A DNA stretch of 64,000 nt from CALMAK01 sp964392265 (GTDB lineage Bacteria; Patescibacteriota; Saccharimonadia; Saccharimonadales; Saccharimonadaceae): contig CAYMOS010000002.1 in assembly GCA_964392265.1 (NCBI GenBank), forward strand, positions 124,001-188,000, in the 5' to 3' direction. Made by a program: the position numbers and the translations under genes. Shown here piece by piece: positions 16,932-25,337 of this stretch. Under the pieces are notes generated by a model. That model worked only from the letters and a program-made list of their open reading frames with translations, was not told the DNA's origin and ran no database searches. Positions within the stretch are counted from its first letter, which is position 1, and the number at the start of each line of letters is the position of its first letter.

Positions 16932-18167
16932 ATGCGAGTAACCAAATTATTCACCCGTACCAGTAAAACTGCACCAGCCGACGAAGTGGCCAAGAATGCA
17001 CAACTGTTGATTCGTGCTGGCTTTGTCTATAAAGAGATGGCTGGGGTGTATGCGTACCTGCCGCTTGGTCTGCGTGTTGTTGAGAAAATCAAGCAAATTG
17101 TTCGCGAAGAAATGGACACCATTGACTCTAACGAGCTTATCATGACGGGTCTGCAGCGCAAGGATGTTTGGGAAAAGACTGGTCGCTGGGATGACGAAGT
17201 GGTTGATATTTGGTTCAAGACAAAACTCAAGGACGAGACTGAATTAGGGCTTGGTTGGAGCCACGAAGAACCGATTGTCGAAATGATGAAGCAATACGTG
17301 CAGAGCTACAAAGACCTCCCGGTCAGTTTATACCAATTCCAAACTAAGCTCCGCAACGAACTGCGCGCCAAAAGTGGCATTATGCGTGGTCGCGAGTTTG
17401 TCATGAAAGATATGTACAGTTTTCACGCCACTAAAGAGGATCTTGATGCGTATTACGAAAAGGCAATTGAGGCCTACAAACGTGTTTATGATCGTCTTGG
17501 CATTGGCGAAGATACCTACGTGACATTCGCGAGTGGTGGTGCATTTACGAAATTCAGCCATGAGTTCCAAACAGTATGCGAGGCGGGTGAAGACGTTATT
17601 TATCTGCACCGCGAGAAGAATATTGCCATTAATGAAGAAGTCATCGATGACGCTGTGACAGAGCTCGGTATTGCTCGTGACGAATTAGAGCCAGTTAAGA
17701 CGGCCGAAACTGGCAATATCTTTAACTTTGGCACGCAAAAAACTGACGAGATGGGGCTGTATTATACCGGTGAAGATGGCAACAAACACTCGCTCTACAT
17801 CGGTTCGTATGGTATTGGTGTGACTCGCGCCATGGGTGTCATCGCCGAAAAGACGAGCGACGACAAGGGGCTGGTGTGGCCAGAGGCAATTGCCCCATAT
17901 AAGGTATATCTGGTATCAATTGGCGATCAGGGGGTGACCGAAGCAGACAAGCTATATGAAGAACTGCGTGCCAAAGGTGTTGAAGTACTATATGATGATC
18001 GCAATGAACGCCCGGGCACAAAGTTTGCTGATGCCGAACTGATGGGTATCCCGTATCGTTTAACGGTGAGCGACCGTCTCATCGCTGAGGAAAAGTACGA
18101 ACTGACTGTCCGCGCCAGTGGTGAAACACGTCTATTGACACGTGCTGAACTGCTTGATACACTATAG
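16932..18167 (+). CDS. proS: prolyl-tRNA synthetase, short form without the editing domain
   Basis: The 411-residue class II enzyme has motif 1/2 regions (GVYAYLPLGLRVVEKI, RAKSGIMRGREFVMKDMYSF), motif 3 (SYGIGVTRAMGVIAEK) and an anticodon-binding domain (about 320-411). Bacterial ProRS is normally about 570 residues because an insertion of about 180 residues for editing Ala-tRNA(Pro) lies between motifs 2 and 3. Here that stretch is short, so cis-editing is absent. AAGGAG precedes the start. It is the last gene of the frr operon; its last codons contain the greA promoter. Confidence 0.95.
   Translation: MRVTKLFTRTSKTAPADEVAKNAQLLIRAGFVYKEMAGVYAYLPLGLRVVEKIKQIVREEMDTIDSNELIMTGLQRKDVWEKTGRWDDEVVDIWFKTKLKDETELGLGWSHEEPIVEMMKQYVQSYKDLPVSLYQFQTKLRNELRAKSGIMRGREFVMKDMYSFHATKEDLDAYYEKAIEAYKRVYDRLGIGEDTYVTFASGGAFTKFSHEFQTVCEAGEDVIYLHREKNIAINEEVIDDAVTELGIARDELEPVKTAETGNIFNFGTQKTDEMGLYYTGEDGNKHSLYIGSYGIGVTRAMGVIAEKTSDDKGLVWPEAIAPYKVYLVSIGDQGVTEADKLYEELRAKGVEVLYDDRNERPGTKFADAELMGIPYRLTVSDRLIAEEKYELTVRASGETRLLTRAELLDTL
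18135..18163 (+). promoter_or_regulatory. greA promoter inside the end of proS
   Basis: TTGACA (18135-18140), a 17-base spacer and TACACT (18158-18163) form a near-consensus promoter within the last codons of proS. Further -10-like hexamers follow at 18163-18173. Confidence 0.75.
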
Positions 18168-18215
18168 TACAATGTAAACGATCTTGTGGGGGTTTACACT
18201 ACATATAGCGTATCA

Positions 18216-18233
18216 GGTGCTAACGGTAGCACC
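18216..18233 (+). promoter_or_regulatory. hairpin in the greA leader
   Basis: GGTGCT-aacggt-AGCACC is a perfect 6-bp stem lying 11 bases before the AAAAGGAG ribosome-binding site. It may affect translation of greA or be incidental. Confidence 0.4.
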
Positions 18234-18260
18234 ATTTATTATGGAAAAGGAGTTAATGTG

Positions 18261-18716
18261 ATGAAGAAACAGTTTCAGATCACCGCAGAAGGAAAAGGGG
18301 AGTTAGAGGCAGAACTCACGCAGCTGAAGGCGCGTCGTGGCGATATTGCCGACAAGATTGCCGAGGCACGCGACTATGGCGATTTGTCAGAGAACGCCGA
18401 ATACGATGCTGCTCGCGAAGAGCAGGGGCTAGTTGAAAGCCGCATTGCTGAAATCGAGGATATCCTCATGAATGCCGAGCTTATCAAGGGCGGCAGCAAG
18501 ACCAAGGTCGGACTCGGCAGTGTTGTCGAGCTCAAGACAGGCAAAAAATCAGTGACTTACACAGTTGTTGGTCCTGTTGAAGCCAACCCACTAGAGGGCA
18601 AGGTCAGCAACGAATCACCTATCGGTGCAGCACTGTTCGGCAAAAAGGTCGGTGAAAGCGCCGTCATTGCCACACCAAAGGGTGAAGTCACCTACGAAAT
18701 CGTCACTATCGGATAA
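18261..18716 (+). CDS. greA: transcription elongation factor GreA
   Basis: The 151-residue protein has the GreA N-terminal coiled coil with the acidic tip DYGDLSENAEYDAAREEQ (about residues 34-51) and the C-terminal FKBP-like domain ending SPIGAALFGKKVGE. It rescues backtracked RNA polymerase by stimulating transcript cleavage. The start at 18261 is chosen because AAAAGGAG ends ten bases before it and the product then begins at the conserved MKKQFQIT. Monocistronic between its own promoter and a terminator. Confidence 0.96.
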   Translation: MKKQFQITAEGKGELEAELTQLKARRGDIADKIAEARDYGDLSENAEYDAAREEQGLVESRIAEIEDILMNAELIKGGSKTKVGLGSVVELKTGKKSVTYTVVGPVEANPLEGKVSNESPIGAALFGKKVGESAVIATPKGEVTYEIVTIG

Positions 18717-18733
18717 CGGTACTATGATATACG

Positions 18734-18763
18734 AAAAGAGCATCCATAAGAGGTGCTCTTTTT
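18734..18763 (+). terminator. intrinsic terminator of greA
   Basis: AAAAGAGCAtCC and GGtGCTCTTTT form a stem with one T-T mismatch and a six-base loop, followed by further T residues. Confidence 0.85.
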
Positions 18764-18769
18764 AGATGA

Positions 18770-18798
18770 TTGACAAATAATAATGGTTGTGTTATAAT
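18770..18798 (+). promoter_or_regulatory. full consensus sigma-70 promoter
   Basis: TTGACA (18770-18775), exactly 17 bases, then TATAAT (18793-18798): both hexamers match consensus perfectly. It drives the GC-rich gene at 18973 through a leader of about 170 bases. Confidence 0.85.
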
Positions 18799-18852
18799 TA
18801 AATTAGTTAGCGATGGCTAACAAGTAACTTTACAGTTTGTCTATCAGTAGGA

Positions 18853-18905
18853 TCGAGTACTCCTCATTGACTGCTTGTCAAAAGTTGTTACTGAGGAGTA
18901 CTCGA
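18853..18905 (+). repeat. 14-bp perfect inverted repeat with 25-base loop
   Basis: TCGAGTACTCCTCA (18853-18866) is exactly complementary to TGAGGAGTACTCGA (18892-18905). A small TTGAC/GTCAA hairpin lies in the loop. Further downstream in the same leader are the palindrome GACCATGGTC (18908-18917) and the stem AGGGTT/AACCCT (18942-18955). There is no T run, so it is more likely a structured leader or protein-binding site than a terminator. Confidence 0.7.
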
Positions 18906-18972
18906 CGGACCATGGTCGTGTACTCTTTTCTATCCACAAGAAGGGTTTTAACCCTAGAAGGAGGAGACGACC

Positions 18973-19584
18973 GTGTCTCTCACCACCAGCTACACCACCC
19001 AGATCATCGCCAGCGAAGATTTCTGGGCTGATCTGCATACGTGGCAGGAAGAGTTGTTCGCCCAGGCCGTCATTGAGGCAAAGGACGCTCGCGTCCGCGC
19101 CTTCGTGGCCGAAGTGGACAATGCCCTAAGGTGTCAACAGGGCACCATGCAGCTACCCGAGTGGGCGCCCTGGCTCGACGCCATGGGCAGTCCCGAGGAG
19201 CTCATGAGGGCAGTCTGGGAGGGCATCACGGCCTACTCGCCCTACGTCCCGATGTGTTTCTCCACCCCCGACGGGGTGTGGACAGTCAGGTCGGATGAGG
19301 AGCGGGACGAAGGCCGTTGGCAGGCCACGCTGTACGCGGTCGAGGTCGACCCCGATTGGGGGGTCGATGACCGCGACTTGGCATTGCCGGGCGCACACGG
19401 TGCGCTCGCCTTGTCTTGGCGGGCCCCTCATCAGATCCCGCCGGCGAGGATGCGGGCCGAGCTGGGCACGGTCTTCGAGTCGGAAGACTGTGTCATCATC
19501 TACCTCAGGCCGGAGGCTGTTTCGTACGGCCTCAGTCTTGAGGAGGTGGAGGCCTACGCCCAGGGGGCGGCGGGCAACTACTGA
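18973..19584 (+). CDS. GC-rich hypothetical protein, probably acquired
   Basis: The 203-residue acidic protein starts with GTG at 18973, preceded by a strong AAGGAGGAG site, both unusual here. It is rich in Trp and Glu/Asp (FWADLHTWQEE, DEERDEGRWQ) and has no signal peptide, membrane segment or motif I recognise. Codons end overwhelmingly in C or G; by hand count 19381-19440 is 70% G+C. Neighbouring genes use mixed third bases. The combination of consensus promoter, structured leader, strong Shine-Dalgarno site and composition indicates transfer, perhaps from a high-GC actinobacterium. Function unknown. Confidence 0.65.
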   Translation: MSLTTSYTTQIIASEDFWADLHTWQEELFAQAVIEAKDARVRAFVAEVDNALRCQQGTMQLPEWAPWLDAMGSPEELMRAVWEGITAYSPYVPMCFSTPDGVWTVRSDEERDEGRWQATLYAVEVDPDWGVDDRDLALPGAHGALALSWRAPHQIPPARMRAELGTVFESEDCVIIYLRPEAVSYGLSLEEVEAYAQGAAGNY

Positions 19585-19706
19585 AGGTAAACTGCAGGGG
19601 TGATGCTCCCGGGGTTGAGTAACATCGGCCAAAGTGTATCGCCGTGAGGCGGGGTGGTTTCTAGAGGATGCAATGCGTCCTCCCACCCTGCCTCCGGCAG
19701 GAAGTC

Positions 19707-19753
19707 CTTGAAGTCTCATCGATGAACAGATTGTTTATGCATGAGTCTTCAAG
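19707..19753. repeat. 13-bp imperfect inverted repeat downstream of the GC-rich gene
   Basis: CTTGAAGTCTCAT (19707-19719) pairs with ATGAGTCTTCAAG (19741-19753) with one mismatch across a 21-base loop. Before it, CCTGCC-tcc-GGCAGG makes another stem near 19687-19701. The 256 bases between the genes (19585-19840) show no convincing reading frame. Confidence 0.5.
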
Positions 19754-19840
19754 TCCGTTATACTAAAGCCTTCAGTAGTTCAGTGAGCTCACAGAGCACA
19801 ATATTGACTTTTAATAAATCTTATGTTATTATGAAAACAT

Positions 19841-20260
19841 ATGGCGCATCCAGACATACCAACACCACAAAAACCCGAAATAAATGAATCTGACAACGAC
19901 AAACCGGAGAAATTCTGGACGCGTCGAAGGGTTGGTGGTCTTGCGCTGGCGGTGATTAGTGGGGCTATGTTGGCGCCAAAAGTCTATGCCGAAGGGGCCA
20001 AGATGTCTGAAGACAGAAGTGAATCTTACTCTTGGGGCCAGTTTTGGCGTGATATGCGCGGCCCCACAAAGGGTCATGGCCACACTGAACGCGATCAAGG
20101 AATCACTCAGCGGGTATTTATTTACGGCAAAGATGGATGGCGTCCTGACGAACAGGGTGTGAATGACCTATTGGGTGCTAGCTTTGTTGCTGGATCGGTC
20201 GTTGCAATGAAAGGTGTAGTCAGACGTGCCTCAAAGAAACGTAAAACGGGCGAATCCTAA
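19841..20260 (+). CDS. small hypothetical protein with one membrane segment
   Basis: The 139-residue protein has a charged N-terminus (KPEKFWTRRR near residue 25), a hydrophobic stretch GLALAVISGAMLAPKVYAEG that resembles a twin-arginine-preceded signal (RRR then hydrophobic, ending VYAEG), and a second short hydrophobic segment near residue 115. TTGACT (19804-19809) upstream may be its -35. It ends 20 bases before lysS and may be exported or anchored. No family recognised. Confidence 0.55.
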   Translation: MAHPDIPTPQKPEINESDNDKPEKFWTRRRVGGLALAVISGAMLAPKVYAEGAKMSEDRSESYSWGQFWRDMRGPTKGHGHTERDQGITQRVFIYGKDGWRPDEQGVNDLLGASFVAGSVVAMKGVVRRASKKRKTGES

Positions 20261-20265
20261 TATGC

Positions 20266-20271
20266 TATACT
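20266..20271 (+). promoter_or_regulatory. lysS -10 box (TATACT)
   Basis: TGCTATACT ends nine bases before the lysS ATG with no Shine-Dalgarno site between. Typical of the window's leaderless class. Confidence 0.6.
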
Positions 20272-20280
20272 GTAACAGAT

Positions 20281-21807
20281 ATGGCGACACTACAAGATTA
20301 TCGAAACGAGCGACTGCGTAAGCTACAAGAACTACGCGATTTAGGGTTTGATCCCTATCCAGCAACCAGCCACCGTACACACGGGGCGGGTGATATTGCA
20401 ACGCACTATGACCAACTAGAAGGCCAGACGGTCACCGTTGCTGGGCGTATTACCGGTCTTCGCAAGTTTGGTAAGCTTGCATTTATTGTTGTCAAAGATG
20501 CCAGTGGTTTGGTGCAGCTTTTCTTGCGCGACGGTGCAGTAGCCGAAACTGATGCGGCGAGCGGTATTGTCGGATTGAAACAAATTGCGCTACTCGATAC
20601 CGGTGATTTTATTGAGGCGAAAGGTGAAGTTATTACGACGAAAACTGGTGAAAAATCAGTCGGAGTGAGTGAACTACGTCTTTTGACTAAAGCCTTGCGT
20701 CCGATGCCAACCGAACTGACCAATAAAGAAGAACGTTTTCGTCGCCGGTATGTCGACATGAATGTGAATACTGACGTGCGCGAGCGCTTTATTCGTCGCA
20801 GCAAGTTTTGGCAGGCAACGAGGGACTTCTTGAACCAAAACGGCTTTACCGAAGTGAATATTCCAGTGCTTGAACACACGACCGGCGGTGCCGATGCCAA
20901 TCCATTCGTCACGCATATGGATGCACTTGATGACGAGCTGTTTTATCTGCGCATTAGTCATGAGTTACCGCTAAAGCGTCTTCTTGGTGCTGGCTTTGAA
21001 AAAGTCTACGACCTCGGGCCACGGTTCAGGAATGAGAATTACAGTGACGAACACCTGCCTGAGCACATTGCGATGGAGTGGTATTGGGCGTACGCTGATT
21101 GGGAGCAAGGTATCAAATTCCAAGAGGATTTGTTTAAATACATCCTCAAAGAAACATTCGGGACATTACAATTTACCCTCGGTCGATTTGAGGTTGACCT
21201 TAGTGGTGACTGGGAGCGTTGGGATTATGCAGAGACGATCGAGAAACGATATGGCATTAATCCGTTTGACTGCACCCTTGATCAGGTAAAGGCAGCTCTT
21301 AAAGACAATAATCTTGAGGTAGAGCAAACTGAGAACCTGTCACGGGGTATTGATAAACTCTGGAAGAATATCCGCAAAGATGTTGCTGGTCCGATTTGGC
21401 TCGTCAATACACCGACGTTTATCTCGCCGCTATCAAAGGTGAACCCTGATCGTCCTGAAACCACGCAGCGTGCGCAAGTGGTAATTGCCGGATCAGAACT
21501 ATGTAATTTATTCAGCGAGTTGAATGACCCGATTGACCAATTGAACCGCTTTACCGAGCAGCAGGCACTCCGCGAGGCGGGCGATGACGAGGCGATGATG
21601 CTCGATATCGATTATGTCGAAATGTTGGAATACGGTATGCCGCCAGCCTGTGGCCTTGGCTACAGCGAGCGAGTGTTCTGGATATTTGAAGGAGTGACGG
21701 CTCGCGAAGGCGTCCCGTTCCCGCAGTTGCGTCACGAATACGATCAGACAACAATTGATATTTATGGTGATATTTTGCGCGACAAAAAAGCCAAAGAGGA
21801 TAATTAA
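20281..21807 (+). CDS. lysS: lysyl-tRNA synthetase, class II
   Basis: The 508-residue enzyme has an N-terminal OB-fold anticodon-binding domain (VTVAGRITGLRKFGKLAFIVVKD near residue 50) and the class II catalytic domain with motif 2 (YDLGPRFRNENYSDEHLPEH near 245) and motif 3-like GLGYSERVFWIFEG near 455. The usual motif 3 GLGIDRL is replaced by GLGYSERV, as in some divergent LysRS. It charges tRNA(Lys). Four bases later comes a small membrane-protein gene, probably co-transcribed. Confidence 0.93.
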   Translation: MATLQDYRNERLRKLQELRDLGFDPYPATSHRTHGAGDIATHYDQLEGQTVTVAGRITGLRKFGKLAFIVVKDASGLVQLFLRDGAVAETDAASGIVGLKQIALLDTGDFIEAKGEVITTKTGEKSVGVSELRLLTKALRPMPTELTNKEERFRRRYVDMNVNTDVRERFIRRSKFWQATRDFLNQNGFTEVNIPVLEHTTGGADANPFVTHMDALDDELFYLRISHELPLKRLLGAGFEKVYDLGPRFRNENYSDEHLPEHIAMEWYWAYADWEQGIKFQEDLFKYILKETFGTLQFTLGRFEVDLSGDWERWDYAETIEKRYGINPFDCTLDQVKAALKDNNLEVEQTENLSRGIDKLWKNIRKDVAGPIWLVNTPTFISPLSKVNPDRPETTQRAQVVIAGSELCNLFSELNDPIDQLNRFTEQQALREAGDDEAMMLDIDYVEMLEYGMPPACGLGYSERVFWIFEGVTAREGVPFPQLRHEYDQTTIDIYGDILRDKKAKEDN

Positions 21808-21810
21808 ACG

Positions 21811-22239
21811 ATGCCACAGTTCACAAAAGGGAGGGCAGTGGTTCATGTTGCGATTGCGGTCATTGCGGTGATCGCTATGATCGGCGCATCGTTAGTGGTG
21901 TTGCATGCTAATTCCGCAGGACTAGCTGTGTTTGAACTTATTACGTTTAGTGTTGGTATTGCTGCTTTGTTACTAGCGGTCATTGGCAGTGTCAACGGTG
22001 CGTACCAGATGCGCATCACTCGGCGTATTTCGCAGGAAGTAAAAAGCGCCATTGCTGAGCTGAAAGATATTGATCGGACAAATGAGGCGATTCGTCGTCG
22101 ATTAAATCAGGATTACGAGTTGGCCAAAGATATCGCCGAGGCGTTGCAGGAGGCGGGCATTATTGATGATGACAATGAACGTCACGCAGTTGCCTCAACG
22201 ATTGAGCACAAAGTGCGCACGCGTATCAAAAATAGCTAG
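21811..22239 (+). CDS. small membrane protein with C-terminal coiled region
   Basis: The 142-residue protein has two membrane helices (about residues 12-30 and 38-60) and a charged helical C-terminus (SAIAELKDIDRTNEAIRRRLNQDYELAKDIAEALQEAG split by short turns). No family recognised. It starts four bases after lysS and ends nine bases from the convergent 3D-domain gene. Confidence 0.65.
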   Translation: MPQFTKGRAVVHVAIAVIAVIAMIGASLVVLHANSAGLAVFELITFSVGIAALLLAVIGSVNGAYQMRITRRISQEVKSAIAELKDIDRTNEAIRRRLNQDYELAKDIAEALQEAGIIDDDNERHAVASTIEHKVRTRIKNS

Positions 22240-22248
22240 CAAGTTCGA

Positions 22249-23421
22249 TCATCTGCCGTCGTAGTTGGTCCAGTCGGTTGCGAGGTCGAACCCGTGGGGG
22301 TGTCGCGCGGCAAAGCCACCGGTGTCGTAGACTTTGCCGGGACCAAGACTGGTTTCGACAACGGAACAGCGAGGGTAGTTGCCATAATTGGCGGCAATAA
22401 TGATATAGCCGTCGCGGTCAACCTTGGCGCCATCGGGGCGTACAGTGTAATAACCACCTTGGCCGCATGCACCCATCACCACGCCCATTGGGAGGTCGTA
22501 ATACGTCTCACGGTGTGAAATGCCGCGGCTGTCAGTAAAATACTGCGCCCCTTTATTGACTGTCAGGCCTTGACCGTCGTTTTTGAGGCCAATCACTTCG
22601 GTTCTTTCCTGAGGTTCATTATTAGTAATGGCAGAAATCTGGGTACGTGATATCTCTTTACCTTCGCGGATCTCTATCTGGTAGGTGATCGTGCGCTGAC
22701 CAGGTTTGCCTTCATTCTGAGCTGCCCGGTATCCAAGTGGACGATTAATATCGTAAATCAAACGGGTCGGTGGAGCGATGGCTTCCTCAACACTCAATGT
22801 CTGAACGCCTTCTCGCCAGATGCGGACTTCCATACCTTCATGGATAGGGCTAGTGAGAGGCAGTGATATGTTGTCGAGTGGGCCGAGACTGAGCTGTTTC
22901 TCTTGCAGGAGGGCCTTGATTGTCGTTGCCTGGGTGCGCACAAGAGTCTTTTTGCCATAGAGGTCGAGCGTCAGAGGAAGAGCTCGTGTGATGGTGAGGA
23001 TCTGACCTGCGCCATCACTGTGAATATCGGTCGCAAGTGAGAAATCTGTCCGATCCTCATCGTAAAGGGTGACGCCGGCGTCTTTGGCGATATGTGCGGC
23101 CGTTTGACGTGCTGAAAGGACCTTCAGACGAACCTTGCCGTCGACCACAATAATAGGCCGTACCCGATAGATATTCACCTGATAGGTTGAGGCAACTAGC
23201 TCTTCATCGAGCGAGGGCTCGACGCTGTCGCGTTCGTCGATAGCAATGCCGGCCGCTTGGAGGGCGGCGCCAATTGTTTTTTCCTTGGTCAGAAAGCGAT
23301 GGTCATTCCCTTGGTCGTAGACAGAAATAAGACGAGCACCATCATCTGCCTGGACTGCCAGCGCCATACCAATGCTCGCTAGTCCTATAAAGATAATCGC
23401 CACCACACCACGTCGTATCAT
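22249..23421 (-). CDS. exported DUF348-G5-3D domain cell-wall protein (YabE-like)
   Basis: The 390-residue protein has an N-terminal signal or anchor (to about residue 25, ending ALAVQADD), DUF348 repeats (VKEKT-like ITIG.ALQAAGI, then VDGKVRLKVLSARQTAAHI), a G5 domain (about 240-300, EGKEISRTQISAITN) and a C-terminal 3D domain with conserved Asp residues (DRDGYIII, VYDTGGFAARH, GFDLATDW). In Firmicutes and actinobacteria this arrangement occurs in peptidoglycan-cleaving or resuscitation-promoting proteins; 3D resembles the MltA lytic transglycosylase fold. TACAAT on the minus strand (23430-23435) ends eight bases before the start. Confidence 0.85.
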   Translation of the reverse strand: MIRRGVVAIIFIGLASIGMALAVQADDGARLISVYDQGNDHRFLTKEKTIGAALQAAGIAIDERDSVEPSLDEELVASTYQVNIYRVRPIIVVDGKVRLKVLSARQTAAHIAKDAGVTLYDEDRTDFSLATDIHSDGAGQILTITRALPLTLDLYGKKTLVRTQATTIKALLQEKQLSLGPLDNISLPLTSPIHEGMEVRIWREGVQTLSVEEAIAPPTRLIYDINRPLGYRAAQNEGKPGQRTITYQIEIREGKEISRTQISAITNNEPQERTEVIGLKNDGQGLTVNKGAQYFTDSRGISHRETYYDLPMGVVMGACGQGGYYTVRPDGAKVDRDGYIIIAANYGNYPRCSVVETSLGPGKVYDTGGFAARHPHGFDLATDWTNYDGR

Positions 23422-23446
23422 TACTACATATTGTACCAATTTTTGA

Positions 23447-23452
23447 TACGAT
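23447..23452 (+). promoter_or_regulatory. -10 box (TACGAT) for the DUF2207 gene
   Basis: TACGAT lies six bases before the ATG at 23459. Together with the minus-strand TACAAT at 23430-23435 this 37-base gap is a compact divergent promoter pair. Confidence 0.45.
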
Positions 23453-23458
23453 AGACAT

Positions 23459-25282
23459 ATGAAACGACTCATTCTTTTGGTAGCGGGACTGGTGATGGTG
23501 GGAGCAGGGGCAGTGTTCGCGCCACAAATTGTGCAGGCGGGGGTCAATGACTTTACGTTCAAGGATTTCGAAGGTCATTATCATCTGTCTCGTGATGATG
23601 AAGGCCGTGCGACGATGCGGGTTGTAGAGACATTTACGGCTGAATTTCCTGACTTTGATCAAAACAAGGGCGTGGTGCGGGCTATTCCGAAGAGTTACGA
23701 TGGGCACCCGGTATCGGTGAAGGTCGTGTCGCTAAAACGTAATGGTGCCACCGAGCCGATCTACGATCAGTACCAGCGAAACGATCATTGGGTAGTAGAG
23801 ACGGGCGATGATGAGTACGTGCGCGGTAATCAGACGTATGAATTAACCTATACCTTGCGTGATGTGACGAAGGATTTTGGTAATCATCAGGAATTTTACT
23901 GGGATACGGTCGGTACGGGCTCTTCGCAGCCATTTGGGTCAGTAAAGGCTGTTGTCCATCTTGATGCTTCGGTGCAGGATCTCTTTACCGGTAAAACTGT
24001 ATGTTATGAGGGTACACAGGGGTCAACGACGCAGTGTCAGGTTAGTCAAGACGGGTCGACAGTTACCTTTATGTCTCTCGGTGAAATTGGCGCCTATCAG
24101 AACGTGACCATTGTAATGGAGTTTAAGGCGGAGAGTTTTGCGGCCTATCGGGTTAGTACGATGGAGCTACTCAAACAGTTCGGTTTACCTATAGCTTCAC
24201 TGGTAACTTCTGTTATTGGCCTGATTTGGGCGGTGCGCATACGGGTATCGCGTCGATTTGAGGCGAAGGGACGAGGAGTTATCGTACCAGAGTATTTGCC
24301 ACCACCAGGGGTATCAGTATTTGAGGCCAGTGGCATCAAAGGCAAAATGCAGGCCGCAATTCCAGCACAGCTGATTGATCTGGCTGTACGCCATAAATTA
24401 CGTATTATCGAGCGACCAGGGTCATTCCTGCGCAAATCAGAGTATAGCCTCGAGGCAGTATCAATCGATGATCTTAGTGAAGATGATAGGGCAGTGATGC
24501 AGGCGACGACGGGGTTGGAGGTTGGCGCCACCTATACATTGTCATCGACAGATTATACCGTCGGCGCTTTGTTACGTGCCGCACGTGATAAAACAGCTAA
24601 GGCGGGGCTCCTCGCAAAAGGCTATCGCCACTCACCTGCAGGCAGCAAGCGACCTAAGAAGACAGCCTCGGCGTTGCTTATTCTTGGGGCTATGGTACCG
24701 TTTGGCTCGCTGTTTGTGCTTGTATTCGCATCAGGTAATGGCATGCTGGAAGATTCGCTTCTGACGTTGTTCTTCGTTCCATTCATCACATGGCCAATCA
24801 TGTTCATCGGTCTTGCGCTCATTACGACGCTTAAGGACCCATTGACACAAAAAGGCGCCGAGCTGAAGGAGTATCTTGAAGGCCTTGAGATGTATATGAA
24901 AGTAGGTGAAGAAGAGCGTTTGCGTATCTTGCAGAGTCCACAAGGTGCCCAAAAGACTCCCATTAATACTGATGATACGGCACAGGTCGTTCGGCTTTAT
25001 GAACGAGTGTTGCCGTACGCCGTTCTCTTTGGTATTGAGAAGGACTGGGCCAAAACCTTGGAGATTGCCTATGCCGATCAGACATCCACACCGGATTGGT
25101 ATCAAGGCACAGGAGGCGCATTCAATGCGGCTATGTTAGGGAGTGCTATTGCCAACTTTTCTCATACGGCCTCGGCCTCATTTACGCCTCCTTCCAGCTC
25201 TAGTTCGAGTGGAAGCGGCTTTTCAAGCGGCGGTGGTTTTTCGGGTGGCGGCGGTGGCGGTGGAAGCTTTGGCGGTCGTTAG
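23459..25282 (+). CDS. DUF2207 membrane protein with glycine-rich tail
   Basis: The 607-residue protein has a signal peptide ending near QIVQAG (residue 28), an extracytoplasmic DUF2207 domain with repeated YxLTYTLRDV-type strands (to about 220), a membrane helix near 238-258, a cytoplasmic region, two more membrane helices near 400-460 and a tail ending in Ser/Gly runs (GGGGGGGSFGGR). This is the standard layout of the DUF2207 family, whose role is unknown. It is divergent from the 3D-domain gene. A weak hairpin (CCCTGT/ACAGGG, 25286-25298) follows. Confidence 0.88.
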   Translation: MKRLILLVAGLVMVGAGAVFAPQIVQAGVNDFTFKDFEGHYHLSRDDEGRATMRVVETFTAEFPDFDQNKGVVRAIPKSYDGHPVSVKVVSLKRNGATEPIYDQYQRNDHWVVETGDDEYVRGNQTYELTYTLRDVTKDFGNHQEFYWDTVGTGSSQPFGSVKAVVHLDASVQDLFTGKTVCYEGTQGSTTQCQVSQDGSTVTFMSLGEIGAYQNVTIVMEFKAESFAAYRVSTMELLKQFGLPIASLVTSVIGLIWAVRIRVSRRFEAKGRGVIVPEYLPPPGVSVFEASGIKGKMQAAIPAQLIDLAVRHKLRIIERPGSFLRKSEYSLEAVSIDDLSEDDRAVMQATTGLEVGATYTLSSTDYTVGALLRAARDKTAKAGLLAKGYRHSPAGSKRPKKTASALLILGAMVPFGSLFVLVFASGNGMLEDSLLTLFFVPFITWPIMFIGLALITTLKDPLTQKGAELKEYLEGLEMYMKVGEEERLRILQSPQGAQKTPINTDDTAQVVRLYERVLPYAVLFGIEKDWAKTLEIAYADQTSTPDWYQGTGGAFNAAMLGSAIANFSHTASASFTPPSSSSSSGSGFSSGGGFSGGGGGGGSFGGR

Positions 25283-25337
25283 GGGCCCTGTCACAGGGGT
25301 GTAATTACGTTTTTGTGTTTATGATACCGCATAGTTT

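Noticed and set aside
19585..19840. tRNA or other known RNA gene in the gap after the GC-rich gene
   Set aside because: Stems are present, but no cloverleaf, TTCGA-type T loop or acceptor pairing could be assembled.
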